From: Cannabis sativa
Taxonomy: Eukaryota > Streptophyta > Magnoliopsida > Rosales > Cannabaceae
Direction of reading: 5' to 3'
Assembly (NCBI RefSeq): GCF_029168945.1
Contig: NC_083608.1
Span: forward strand, 22,028,136 to 22,092,135
DNA: 64,000 nucleotides
A program made the translations under genes and the position numbers. Numbering within the stretch: the stretch's first letter is position 1; every line of letters begins with the position of its first letter. The notes beneath the pieces were generated by a model. The model was given only the letters and a program-made list of their open reading frames with translations. It was not told the origin of the DNA and searched no databases. Positions 29,280 through 40,790 of the stretch are shown in pieces.

Positions 29280-32200
29280 TACTACAACAATTATGGTTAT
29301 TAGAGGCGGACCACTCCGCTGGTAATAATCCCATTTTCCGCCGCTAAAGAGTAATACCAGCGGGGTTCGCCGATAATAATCTGCTGGTAATACCTGGTCG
29401 CTAATAACTATTATTAGTGGCGGACTCACACACACGCCGCTAATAATAGTGTCAGATCATTAAACTCACACTATTATTAGCAGCGGATCAATTCGCCGGT
29501 AATACTTTTAAATATAAATTTATAATTTTTTTCTTTAAAATAATAAATATAAAATTAATATTAAATATATATAATTTTTTTACCATTTTACTTATCAAGA
29601 ATACTCAAGAGCTAATATTATATAAAATATTTATCATTAAAAATTTATGTATACTAGCATTTAAAAAATTATATATAATATAAAAAATATATACATCCAA
29701 ACTTTTTCATAATAGAATAAATAATAAGGAGAATTTGGTTTTCTATAAGAAAGTTATCTCTCAAATTCTCTATTGCTATATACAAATATAAGATTACAAG
29801 AGATACACAAAAGTCTATAAATGTATAACTTTTTTTCTTCAAGTCCAGTGCAATGCCTTCTTGACTAACTTGTAATAAATCACCTGTAGAGAAAGTAAAT
29901 TTGAGTCAAATTACATTTAGTATGAATATTAAATTTCAAAATTCATTATGATTTTAAAGACAACATTGATTAGACACCAATAATAAAAATTTAACACTAT
30001 ACAAGAAAACCCCAATAATAATTTACACTTCTCTAAATAAAGTTAACTCAAATTTTTTCTTAACAAACCAATAGATGGCTAGAAAAAAAAATTAAGAATA
30101 CACTATAAACTTTATACAAATTACAAAGTATACAATGAAATAAATTGATCTATATATAATTGAATGAACATAATGGAAATAATTTTTTATCAAACAGTTG
30201 GTGTTCCCTCTTTTTTTTTTGGATAAAATTTAAAAACAAATATATAAAAAAAAAAATACACATATAGAAACACACACACATATTAGGATAACACATATAT
30301 ATAAATATATATATAAATATACAAATATTCATATACCTTCTACAGATTTAATATTGGAGTAATTTTCAATCTTATGAGCTGCAAATAATTAAGAAAAATT
30401 GTGAGATAAAAGAAAAGAAAAAAAAAATTAACTAATCTTAGCTATACATATATACCTGAACAATGATGAAGATGAGTCCGGCAGAGGCGGTGGGAATGTC
30501 GAAAACAGTGGAAGTGGTGGGAATGTCGCTGTGTGGTCGAAACGTGTTGTGAAAAATTCTATTGCTTTATAATTGCGCAAGTGTACACAATCACAAACAA
30601 GTAATACAATGATAAGTAATCAAAGTTCGTCTCCACAGGGACTTTTCACTAAATAATGTTAAATCAACTAAAAGTAATTCCAAGAATTTCAAATAAAAAT
30701 AAAATAAAGTCACACATTAATTCACGAGAAAAATTTATAGCCTTGAATCTAAACTTGAGAACTAATTTTTTAAACTAAATAAACTAAAAATAAGAAACTA
30801 AAAGTGATTAAAATGGTGGTAATTTCAGATTAGGAAAATAGACTTGGGTGATTAATTTCCACTTGTATGTCCCAGTTGATACAGCAATGTCCCAGCAATG
30901 ATTCAGCAATCCTGGCAGAGTTAACAAATTTCAACAAAAACCAGCAAGCTTTTTCCAAAACTTGCAAATAACCATTCATAATCTCACAATGCATTCCTAC
31001 ATCAGTTTAGATCACAAATAGCCCAATAAAGCATCAAATCCTTAGTTATACATGGTAGCAAAATATTCCTATTTCACTACTAATTAATACCTAAAAGAAA
31101 AGGTAAAAATCATGCATCAATTAGAGGGGTTCAACTAGGTCTTACTTTTCCAAGTAAGATCTAGCTTGGTAAATGTTAAAAATGGCCAAAAATTAACATT
31201 AAATCAACATTCCATCACATCTAATTGAACTAAGTCAAGATTACTTCATCATTGCAAAATCAAAACACTAGTCCATACAAGGGTTCATAACCACCCAAAT
31301 CTCAAAGAGTTTAGTTCATAGCTGAAATTAAAAATAACAAACCAGAAAATAAATTGTTCATGGATGTAAAGAGACAATTAGAGAGAAGGAAATGATAAAA
31401 AATGAAGAGGAGAGCAAGGGAAATGAGTTTGAAGCTCAAGTCCTCTCTTTGTAGGTTGCCTTCTTCTCCTTCTTCTCAATCTTCTTCTTCTTTCTTTGTA
31501 CTCTTTCTTTTTTTCTCTGTACTTAGAACTTTTTTCTGCTGCAAGTTTTCATACTACTATTCAAGTGCAGCCACCTCCTCCTCATATGACTCCTCTTTTC
31601 CTTTTTTGCTCCCCAATTAGGGTACCAAAGTTTACCCTAATTGGAAATCCCAATCATCACCCACTTCTCCTTCATTTTCCACATGTTTGTTGAGTCAATA
31701 GCCAAATTCCGCCACCTCAGCTCGTTTTTCTTTTCATTAAAGCTAGCTGCACTATCTGCCAAAATAAACTTACTGGGCTGACAAATTGCTACGCGATGAT
31801 TGCTATAGCAATGCCAGTCAGCAATAATCATTTTTCTGCTCCTTTTTCTCCTTGTCCCAAATATTTCCAAATACCTATTCTTGTATTTTTTTGCTTAAAA
31901 CACATAAAAAACAATAACATAAGTCTATCTAACACTTACTAACACACACACTTCCATTTATTACAAAGACACAACAAATTAAACACAATTGCACAATCTA
32001 GACATTAATTGTTCCACAATTCACTTTAAAATTCAAGCTTAAAGATATAAAAATAACTCTAAATCTTAGAGTTATCAAAACGGTGGGCTAGTCGACGATG
32101 AACAATGGGAGGTGAATAAGGGTTTTGATATTGAGGATGAAGAAGGAGATGGATGTTTGTGGTCAAAAATATTGGGGATGAAGAGGGAGACGAATAGGGA

Positions 32201-32532
32201 AATAGATAAATAAGGATACTGATATATATAACTATTAGGGGCGGCGGTCCGCTGGTAATAATAGGATCCGCTGGTAATAGTTATTGGTGGCGGATTTCCG
32301 CCAGTAATAGTCCGCTGCTAATAAATTTAAGTATTATTTAATGTTATTAGCGGTGGACTTTCGCCGGTAATAGTCCGCTGCTAATAAATTTGAAATTTAA
32401 TACCGGAAAAATTCCTGCACAAAGCAATTCCTTCAATATTATTACTTTTATTTTAAAAAAAATCATACTATTATCGGCGGATTTAGTCCGCCCCTAATAG
32501 TTCCGCCGGTAATAGAACATTTTCTTGTAGTG
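29280..32532. mobile_element. Non-autonomous CACTA (En/Spm-type) element
   Basis: The 5' end is TACTACAACAATTATGG, one base from the usual CACTACAA, and the 3' end is CATTTTCTTGTAGTG, the reverse complement of CACTACAAGAAAATG. The 3-bp duplication AAA flanks it. Subterminal arrays of words such as GCGGAC, CCGCTGGTAATA and TTATTAGCGG occur at both ends (29300-29510 and 32235-32510), as CACTA transposases require. No transposase is present. It inserted into the MITE after the MITE had inserted. Confidence 0.82.
30545..32085. repeat. Internal insertion or acquired segment of the CACTA element
   Basis: The interior does not contain CACTA subterminal words. At 30580-30660 the words AAGTGTACACAATCACAA and GTCTCCACAGGGAC resemble a repeat that I recall from many plant LTR-type elements, and the segment ends near TTAGAGTTATCAAAACGG at 32065-32085. 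No transposase or clear gene is seen inside. The boundaries are approximate. Confidence 0.35.
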
Positions 32533-32878
32533 AAATTTCTTAAAATTTTACAGGATTTCTTAAATAACTATAACGTACATGACCATAAGAAAAAAATTGA
32601 CTAAAAAATTAGTTCGAGTGCTAAAATAGATAATGATGCATCAATGTATCCATTTTAAGAGGGTGCATTGTAGAATTTTCCGATAATTATTTTTTAAATA
32701 TATATAAATATTTTTAGATTGATATTTTATATGTGAATCAATGTTTAATTGGTAAAGTGTAGATTTTAAAATTTTCAATTTAATCCATTTCACGAAGGGC
32801 GAATATTTGCATTGAATTAGATAGCACGAATTAAATTAAATTAGATATTTTATAAACACTTTTAATTTTAAATTTTTT

Positions 32879-33410
32879 TGTAGGTTTTGGTAATCTAAAT
32901 AAAGAATCAAGTTGTCTAAATTTAGCTCCAAGTTTGTTGGAAAAGTTAGTTATTTCTGTTATGTTCACAGTCCTCACTGTTCGGGTAGTTAGGTTAGTTA
33001 GTTGGTCTATTTGTCATCTTGTAAGCCTATATATAAAGGCATGTGAGCTCATTAAGAGAGTCAGAGAAAATCAGAGAGAGTAAGGGCTGTTTGGAGAGTG
33101 AAGAAACAGAGTGAAAATTCTAGAGTGAGGCACTATCCAAGTCGAGTTTCTTGGAGTGTCTAAGTGAGAGAATCGGGGTTTTCTCCTATGAAACTTTGAG
33201 GTTGTGTATCATATATGTTATGATTGTAACTTTGATCTTGATATGAATAAGATGAATACCAAAGGGGGTAGCAGGAAGTAGGCATTGATTTTGGCCGAAC
33301 TTGGATAAAAATTTTGTCCTTAATTTTCTGCATTTAGTTTCATGTTCTTATGTTGTTTATTGATTCTAATTAGTGTTGTTCATGTTGAATTGAAGTGTTG
33401 TTGATTTACA
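32879..33410 (+). repeat. 5' LTR of the copia element
   Basis: TG...CA termini with a TATATATAAAGG box at 33028-33039, matching the 3' copy throughout. Confidence 0.95.
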
Positions 33411-33514
33411 ACAGTGGTATCAGAGCTTTGGTTTTGTAGGAAGGAGAAGAAGATCTCAAAGATTCAACATCTAAGGAACACCAAGAATTCAAGAACTCAA
33501 AGAAGCTGGCTGCA

Positions 33515-36500
33515 ATGGCTTCATCATCAACAAGATTTGACCTGGAGAGATTCGATGGGACTGGAGATTTCAGTTTGTGGAAAGAGAAGATGATGGCTTT
33601 ATTAATCTACCAGAAGTTAGATTCAACTATTGAAGATTGAACTGAAAAGGATGAAAAACCAGAGAAAGGATCAGATGGAGTCAAGAAAGAAGACTCTGAA
33701 ATTATGATGAAACAAGCTAGATCAGCACTTATTATGAACCTAGCTGATAATGTACTAAGACAGGTTATTGGAGAAAAGACCGCACTTGGAATCTGGACAA
33801 AGCTAAATCATCTCTACATGGCCAAGTCGACTGCAACAAAAATCTTCTTGAAAGGGAAGTTCTATGGCTTTAAAATGAACCCTGTTAACTCTTTAGAACA
33901 AAATCTTGATGAGTTAAATAAAATCGTGTTGTCCCTTACCAATATGGGTGAGACAATTCAGGAAGAAGATCAAGCTGTGATCTTATTAAATGGCCTTCCA
34001 GACCAATTCAAGGAGATGAGGACTGTGATAATGTACAGTAGGGACACTCTAACTTTGGAAGATGTCATGAGCACTCTATGATCCAGAGATGCTGAACTGG
34101 ATTGGCAAAAAGCTGCTAGACAAGAGTCAAGACAAGATGAAAGTCTTTTTACCAGAGGAAGAAATCCAAGAAGGCATAACTCAAAGTTCAGAGGTAACTC
34201 AAGATCAAAGTCAAGATCTAAAGAGACAAGAAAATGTCATCACTGTGGCAAAGTTGGTCATCTAATCAAAAACTGCTGGGAAATCAAAAATAAGAAAAAG
34301 AAACACAGGGATGAAGAAGAGAAGTCAAATGACTCGAATGCTGTGGTAGATGAAACTTACAGTTCAGATGGTGATCTCTTTGCTGTAATAAATGACTGCT
34401 GCACTAGTCAGAAAATAGGTGATGCCTGCAACAATCTGCAACAAAAGGACTGTGATGAATGGATCTTGGACAGTGGATGCACATATCACATGAGTCCTAA
34501 CAAAGATTGGTTTATTGATTATGAAGAGATTAATGGAGGAAGTGTAGTTATGGGAAATGATCACAAGTGCCAAGTAACTGGGATTGGATCTATTGCTATT
34601 AGAAGTTTTGATGGCACTGTGAAGACTCTCACCAAAGTCAGACACATACCAGACCTAAAGAGAAATCTCATATCTCTTGGAACCCTTGATGATGAGGGAT
34701 GTGAATACAAAACAAGTAATGGAATCATGAGAATAACAAGAGGATCTATGTTGATATTAAAAGGCACCAAAAGGCATGGATTGTATTTCTTGAATGGCCA
34801 AACAGTCATGCCTGCCTATGCTGCAATTGTAAACAAACATGTGTCTGAAACTCAACTTTGGCATGCTCGAATGGGACACATTGGTGAACAGGGACTTGTA
34901 GAATTATCAAAGCAAGGTCTAATAAATAACTACACACATGCAAACTTACCATTTTGTGAAATTTGTGTGCAGGGAAAGCAACACAGAATCAAGTTCTCGA
35001 ATAGCGATTACAGAGCCAAAAGTGTGCTTGAATACATACACTCAGATCTTTGGGGAGCAAGCAGGGTCAAAACAACAGGAGGTAATCAATACTTCATGTC
35101 TATTGTTGATGACTATAGCAGAAAGGTTTGGATTTTTCTCTTGAAACACAAAAATGATTTCTTGGAAGCCTTTAAAAATTGGAAAACACTTGTAGAAACT
35201 CAAACTAATTCAAAGATTAAAGTGTTAAGAATTGATAATGGTCTTGAATTTTATAATGATGAATTTAATGAGCTTTGTTTGAAGTATGGAATAGATAGGC
35301 ATAGAACTGTGATAAAGACTCCTCAGCAAAACGACATTGCTGAAAGAATGAACAGAACCTTGCTAAACAAGGTTAGATGCCTGTTACTAGAGGCTGGAAT
35401 GGACAAGAAATACTGGGGAGAGGCATTACACACTGCCTGTTATCTCATTAACAGAAGTCCAAATAGAAATCTTGATGCCAAGACTCCTGAAGAACTATGG
35501 AAAGGTAAGCCTCTTTCCCTAACTCATTTAAAAAATTTTGGTTGTGCAGCTTATGCACATAGAGTTGAAGATAAATTAGGGAAGAGATCAGTCAAATGTG
35601 TTTTCTTAGGATATCACCAAATGGTATTAAAGGATATAGGTTATTATCAACTGAAGATAACAAAGAGATTATAAGTAGGGATGTTATTTTCAATGAACTT
35701 GATTTTCCTTTTAAAAGAAATGAGAAAGGTAGTTTTTCTGATGCTGCAGGAAATGAAATCAAATCAAAAACCAGTGTGCAAATTGAGGTGGAACCTGTGC
35801 AAAATCAAACAGAAATCAAGATAGCTCCTGAAACAGAAAGTGAAAATCAAGATGAAAGCTTGGAAGAATACCAACTTGCAAGGGACAGAACCAGAAGAGA
35901 AATCAAGCCCCCTGTTAGATTTGCAGAGGCTGACATTATTGCATATGCATTGGTTGTTGTCACTGAACCAACAGAACCAGTTCCAAAAACCTATAAAGAA
36001 GCCATATCAGGGAAAGATGCTAAGAAATGGAACAAGGCAATGTCTGAAGAGATGGTATCACTAAGGAAAAACAAAACTTGGATAGTGATCATAAAGCCTG
36101 AAGGACAGAAGGTAATAGGCTGCAAATGGGTTTATAGACACAAACCTGGCATTACAGGGAAAGAAGAGACAATATACAAGGCTAGACTTGTAGCAAAAGG
36201 GTTCACACAAGTTGAAGGAGTGGATTACTCAGAGATTTTCTCACCTGTGGTTAAAATGAAGACCATCAGAATGATGCTTGCCCTTGCAGTTCAAAATGAC
36301 TGGGAAATCGAGCAAATGGATGTAAAGACAGCATTTTTAAATGGACAACTTGAAGAAACAATATACATGACTCAGCCTGAAGGATTCGAGGTGGAATCTG
36401 AGAAAGGAGAACTGGTTTGCTTGCTGAAAAAATCACTATATGGATTAAAGCAATCTCCAAGACAATGGTATAAAAGATTCAATTCTGTAGTTACTAAAGT

Positions 36501-37551
36501 TGGATATACAAGATCAAAGTATGATACTTGTCTCTACTTCAAAGGGTCTGAAACTGAAGAAGCTACTTTCTTACTCATCTATGTTGATGATATACTTATA
36601 ATGGGCAAAGATTCAAGTCAAATTGCAAAACTAAAGGAAGTACTTCATGGAGAGTTTGATATGAAAGATTTGGGACCAGCAAGAAGAATATTAGGCATTG
36701 ATATCATAAGAGACAAGAAGAACAAAAGATTGACACTATCTCAAAGCCCCTACATTGAGAAAATAATGCAGAAGTTTAAAATGAAAGATTCAAAAGAGGT
36801 TAATGTACCTATTGATGGCCATTTCATACTAACCACAGATCAGTCTCCTAAGACTGATAAAGAACAAAAAGAAATGCAAGAAGTGCCTCATGCTGAAGCT
36901 ATTGGCAGTGTTATGTACACTATGATAAGCACTAGGCCAGACATAGCCTATGCAGTAAGTGTCCTAAGTAGATTTATGTCCAATCCTGGAGAGGAGCATT
37001 GGAAAGGATTAAAGTGGCTATTAAGATATCTAAAAGGCACTGCAAGCTATGGTTTAAGATTCAACAAAACTGGTTCCAAGATGAAACTAGAGGGATTTGT
37101 TGATGCTGACTATGCTAGCAATAGAGACACAAGGAAATCGATAACAAGTTACTGCTTTCAGCTAAATGAGTGATGCATTAGTTGGAAAGTTCAACTCCAA
37201 CCAGTAGTGGCTTTATCTACAACTGAAGCTGAATTTATGGCCACTACCGAAGCATTCAAAGAGGCAGTTTGGCTAAAAGGAATTCTAAGTGAAATTCAAT
37301 TGAAACCTAGGAAGGTGACTGTGTTTACAGACAGTCAGTCTGCCATTCACCTTTGCAAAAATCCAGTCTACCATGAGAGATCAAAACACATCGATGTTAG
37401 ATTGTTTTGGATCAGAGATAAGGTAGAAGAAGGAGAAGTTGAACTGGAAAAGATCCCTAGTGAAGAAAACTCTGCAGATGCAGGTACCAAGGTCTTATCT
37501 GTCAGCAAATTCAAGCATTGCTTGGACTTGCTGAACATAACTTCTACCTAA
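33515..37551 (+). pseudogene. copia gag-pol polyprotein with stops and a frameshift
   Basis: The frame starts at ATG 33515 (MASSSTRFDLERFDG). It holds Gag with the knuckle CHHCGKVGHLIKNC, a protease with the motif WILDSGCTYHM, GAG-pre-integrase, an integrase with D (HSDLWG), D (RIDNGLEF) and E (PQQNDIAERMNR), a reverse transcriptase with the YVDD motif near 36575, and RNase H (DADYASNRDTRKS, TTEAEF, TDSQSA). Breaks are a TGA after the STIED motif (about 33638), a TGA at about 34080, a 2-bp shift near 35612 and a TGA at 37171 in RNase H. Each enzyme domain is otherwise well kept, which agrees with a recent insertion. Confidence 0.95.
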
Positions 37552-37617
37552 GTTGACTGGTATACCCCCTTATGGTTTGCTTCAACTTGCTTGCTTTGTT
37601 TGGATTAAGGTGGAATA

Positions 37618-38149
37618 TGTAGGTTTTGGTAATCCAAATAAAGAATCAAGTTGCCTAAATTCAGCTCTAAGTTTGTTGGAAAAGTTAGTTATTTCTGTTA
37701 TGTTCACAGTCCTCACTGTTCGGGTAGTTAGGTTAGTTAGTTGGTCTGTTTGTCATCTTGTAAGCCTATATATAAAGGCATGTGAGCTCATTAAGAGAGT
37801 CAGAGAAAATCAGAGAGAGTAAGGGCTGTTTGGAGAGTGAAGAAACAGAGTGAAAATTCTAGAGTGAGGCACTATCCAAGTCGAGTTTCTTGGAGTGTCT
37901 AAGTGAGAGAATCGGGGTTTTCTCCTGTGAAACTTTGAGGCTGTGTATCATATATGTTATGATTGTAACTTTGATCTTGATATGAATAAGATGAATACCA
38001 AAGAGGATAGCAGGAAGTAGGCATTGATTTTGGCCGAACCTGGATAAAAATTCTGTCCTTAATTTTCTGCATTTAGTATCATGTTCTTATGTTGTTTATT
38101 GATTCTAATTAGTGTTGTTCATGTTGAATTGAAGTGTTGTTGATTTACA
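37618..38149 (+). repeat. 3' LTR of the copia element
   Basis: Same length as the 5' LTR, with about twelve substitutions and no gap visible to the eye. Confidence 0.95.
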
Positions 38150-38355
38150 ATATTTTTAAATGACTTTTTTATGATAAACAATTAATAAATAAGCTAATTT
38201 TAGATATTTTGTATTAATTGTTAATTTAAATTAAATATGTATTACTATGGTAATGATAAAAAAAATTGATACAAAATTTTCTTTTAGTAAGTATACATGA
38301 TTGAAAAATTCATAAAAATTAATATTGAAAAATTCATACCAACCCCTATATAACT

Positions 38356-38790
38356 CATGATATAAAAACCGGTTGATGAAGCTCTGAAGGTGAACATGCA
38401 TGGTGCTATTTTTGCTGATACTGGAAGATTTAGTTTGGCTTTCACGCCGTTCAGCATGTAGACAAGGTGTAATTCAACTAATAGTGTTAAAGAAGCATGA
38501 GACGTTGGATCAAACAGCAGCCATGCAAGAAGATCGATGGTGCTTGTTGCTGGTTCAAGCTCTCCATATCAACGCTTGTCTGTTGGTGGTGAGCCACTGC
38601 GTTCCTATTTTTTGGGGGTATTGAGTTTTGTAAGAGTTTGTTAATGACTCTTCCTTCATTTGGTTTCTTTATTTTTTGTTGTACATCATGCAAATAGGGT
38701 TGTTTATTGTTTGGTTTAGTAAGGTAGTGATGTTATAGATCCTAATCCTATGTTATCTATTTAAATTAATGAATTTTTTCCTTATTAAAT
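38356..38790 (+). pseudogene. LINE RNase H remnant
   Basis: The stretch reads ALKVNMHGAIFADTG, then GVIQLIVLKKHE and VLKFVNDSS-like pieces in different frames. That pattern matches the RNase H (RVT_3) end of plant LINEs but with several frame changes and a replaced first Asp (MHGA for VDGA). It ends near an A-run at 38810. A truncated, decayed LINE copy is the simplest explanation. Confidence 0.55.
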
Positions 38791-39055
38791 AAAATAATAA
38801 TAACGTTAAAAAAAAAAAAAAATTATTAATTAGTATAAATATACATCCAAAAAAAAAAATTATTATAATTAGAATACATACTGTTCTTGTTTAAAAAATG
38901 GAGAGATATATAAGTACGGTTGGTTATGATTTGGAAAAGACACTTTCAAAAAAAATGGAAAGATAAAACCGATCCGGGAAATACAAAACTACTTCTCAAA
39001 AACCATATTTCTCTCGATCGAATATAGTCATTGGGTGTGGTCTTTTGCATTCAAA

Positions 39056-39904
39056 ATGCTGGGCTCTTTTATTTCTAGGATACTCCTGTAAGTTATTGAT
39101 TAATGGCACTGTACCGAAATTTCTCTCATTTTATGCATTTGGTCATTCAAATGGTAATGATTAGAGACTTTAATTGCTTTTATGAGCAGAATGACATTTG
39201 GTTACGTTTATCCGGCTTACGAGTGCTTTAAGATTGTGGAAAAATCTAAACCAGAGATTGAACAACTTCTATTATGGTCCAAATACTGGTATTTTAAACG
39301 TATTTATTAATTAATTAATTAATTACCTTATTAAGTAAAGTTTTTAAAAATTGTTTTTGTAATATTTGTTCTCAGGATTCTGGTTGCTATGATAACTGTA
39401 TTGGAGAGAATTGGAGATGTCTTTTTTTCTTGGTATGAAAATTTTGGTTCTTCTTATGTTAAATCGTATTCTGTTTTCTTTTCTCCTTGGATTATTATTG
39501 TCACTATGTTAATGATTTTGAATTTCTATTGTTAAGGTTACCATTGTACAGTGAAATGAAGTTGGCATTGTTTATATATCTATGGTCTTACCAAATGAAA
39601 GTACGTAAATCTATGTATGTATATATATTATTGTTTTCATATAATTTGTAATTTTGTAAATATTTATTAAAAGTTGGGTTGATAAAGTTTTAATAATACA
39701 CAGGGGACAAAATATATATACAGTAGGTTTCTGCAGCCTTTTATGAGGCGCCATCAAGAGGAAATTGATCAGAATATAAATGAATTGAGAAGAAAGGCAG
39801 TAAGTTGTTCAATTTATTATTGGAAAATGGCTTTGGAATTTGGTGAGGGTAGATTGTTGGAGATCTTGCAGAGTGTTTCTTCTCGTCATAACGAGCATCA
39901 TTGA
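39056..39904 (+). CDS. HVA22-like (TB2/DP1/HVA22) protein
   Basis: Five exons, 39056-39087, 39190-39288, 39376-39432, 39537-39600 and 39704-39904, give 453 bases including the stop, a 150-residue protein with all introns GT-AG and all phases consistent. The sequence contains the family signatures YVYPAYECFKIVEK, LERIGDVFFSWLPLY and LALFIYLW, then FLQPFMRRHQEEID. These correspond to the hydrophobic hairpins of the ER-membrane HVA22/DP1/Yop1 family, which shapes ER tubules and is stress-inducible in plants. It resembles the HVA22 i/k subgroup but stops after VSSRHNEHH, so it is shorter than the usual 190 or so residues. LINE debris lies on both sides. A TATATAAG at about 38907 is a possible TATA box. 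Confidence 0.82.
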
Positions 39905-40409
39905 AGAAGACATTATCATAAACTATATTAACTGTTGTATAGAACTTTAATTTGTGTATTGGAGTATTTGGATATATTTTACAGTTATTTCAACAATGTC
40001 AGATAATTGGCTCAAATTAAAAAAACAACCAGGTAGGGGAAACATTTTCTTTCATTGTTGAGTGTTATTAGACAAACAAAGCTTATACAAGGCTTTAGCA
40101 AAAGAAAGTTCTTACTTTATGAAAGACAGAGTATCAAAAACATATGGAGAGATTTTATTAGTGGGGAAATTAGTATTTATATTTTGTAATTTGAAAATTC
40201 ATGTGTATTGGTATGCAGTAGACTTGATATTTTTCATGTTAGAATAGGGCGTCGATATATGCATAATCCAAGTAAAAAAGAAGTCGTTTCAATTTCTCAA
40301 AGTTAAAAGTGCAGTGGATTCCATTGTATATTTATAGTGCTATTGATATTGGTTTCAAGTTTGAAGGGGCTGCGATTATTTGTTCTTATTATGAATATCT
40401 AACTAGACT

Positions 40410-40790
40410 CCTCTAAGCTTCATCTACTTTCACCAGTTGTGTAAGGATCACAGTTTGGTAAACCTTTGCTTTGCAGATAACTTAATTATCTTCTGTAAAG
40501 GTAACCAAGACTTAGTTAATATGATTCACGAAGCCTTCAAACTTTTAAGTTGCTGCTTCTCTGGGTTGATTGTAAACAAACCTAAATCTCATGTCTATTT
40601 TGGAGGAGATCAGGGGGTACAAAGCAAATGGAAGAAGATACTTTTCCTCTCAAGTACCTCAAAGTTAATATGAGACCAACAAAGTGGAAAGAGTCTGAGT
40701 GTGATCATAATTGTTTGTAAGAAGTTGTGAATTGATAGTGTTTGGAGTTGTAGCTTGATTTGTTGATTAATGAATTCTTTCTTTGATAAA
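40410..40790 (+). pseudogene. LINE reverse transcriptase fragment
   Basis: Frames read SLVNLCFADNLIIFCKGNQ, then GLIVNKPKSHVYFGG, then PLKYLKVNMRPTKWKESECD after a frame change. These match the LINE RT segment around the FADD catalytic box, here altered to FADN, and its following thumb region. The fragment is followed by an A-rich stretch near 40790. It is non-functional. Confidence 0.7.

Larger units (their letters stand above)
29007..32681. mobile_element. Second Mutator-type MITE, split by a CACTA element
   Basis: The left piece (29007-29279) starts GGATGATTCTACAATGCAG and the right piece (32533-32681) ends CATTGTAGAATTTTCC; both match the MITE at 28542-28956. Flanks are TATAATTAT and GATAATTAT (8 of 9). 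The two pieces join to a normal MITE when the CACTA element is removed. Confidence 0.8.
32879..38149 (+). mobile_element. Ty1-copia retrotransposon with two LTRs, inactivated
   Basis: Both LTRs are 532 bp (32879-33410 and 37618-38149), begin TGTAGGTTTTGG and end GATTTACA. By eye they differ at about a dozen positions, mostly transitions. A primer binding site TGGTATCAGAGC is at 33415-33426 and a polypurine tract AAGGTGGAA lies at about 37608-37615. The flanking 5-bp duplication is unclear (TTTTT versus ATATT). The internal frame has stops and a frameshift, so the copy is dead but fairly recent. Confidence 0.95.

Noticed and set aside
31402..31870. Short frames inside the CACTA interior
   Set aside because: Low-complexity Ser/Phe tract, no transposase or known gene.
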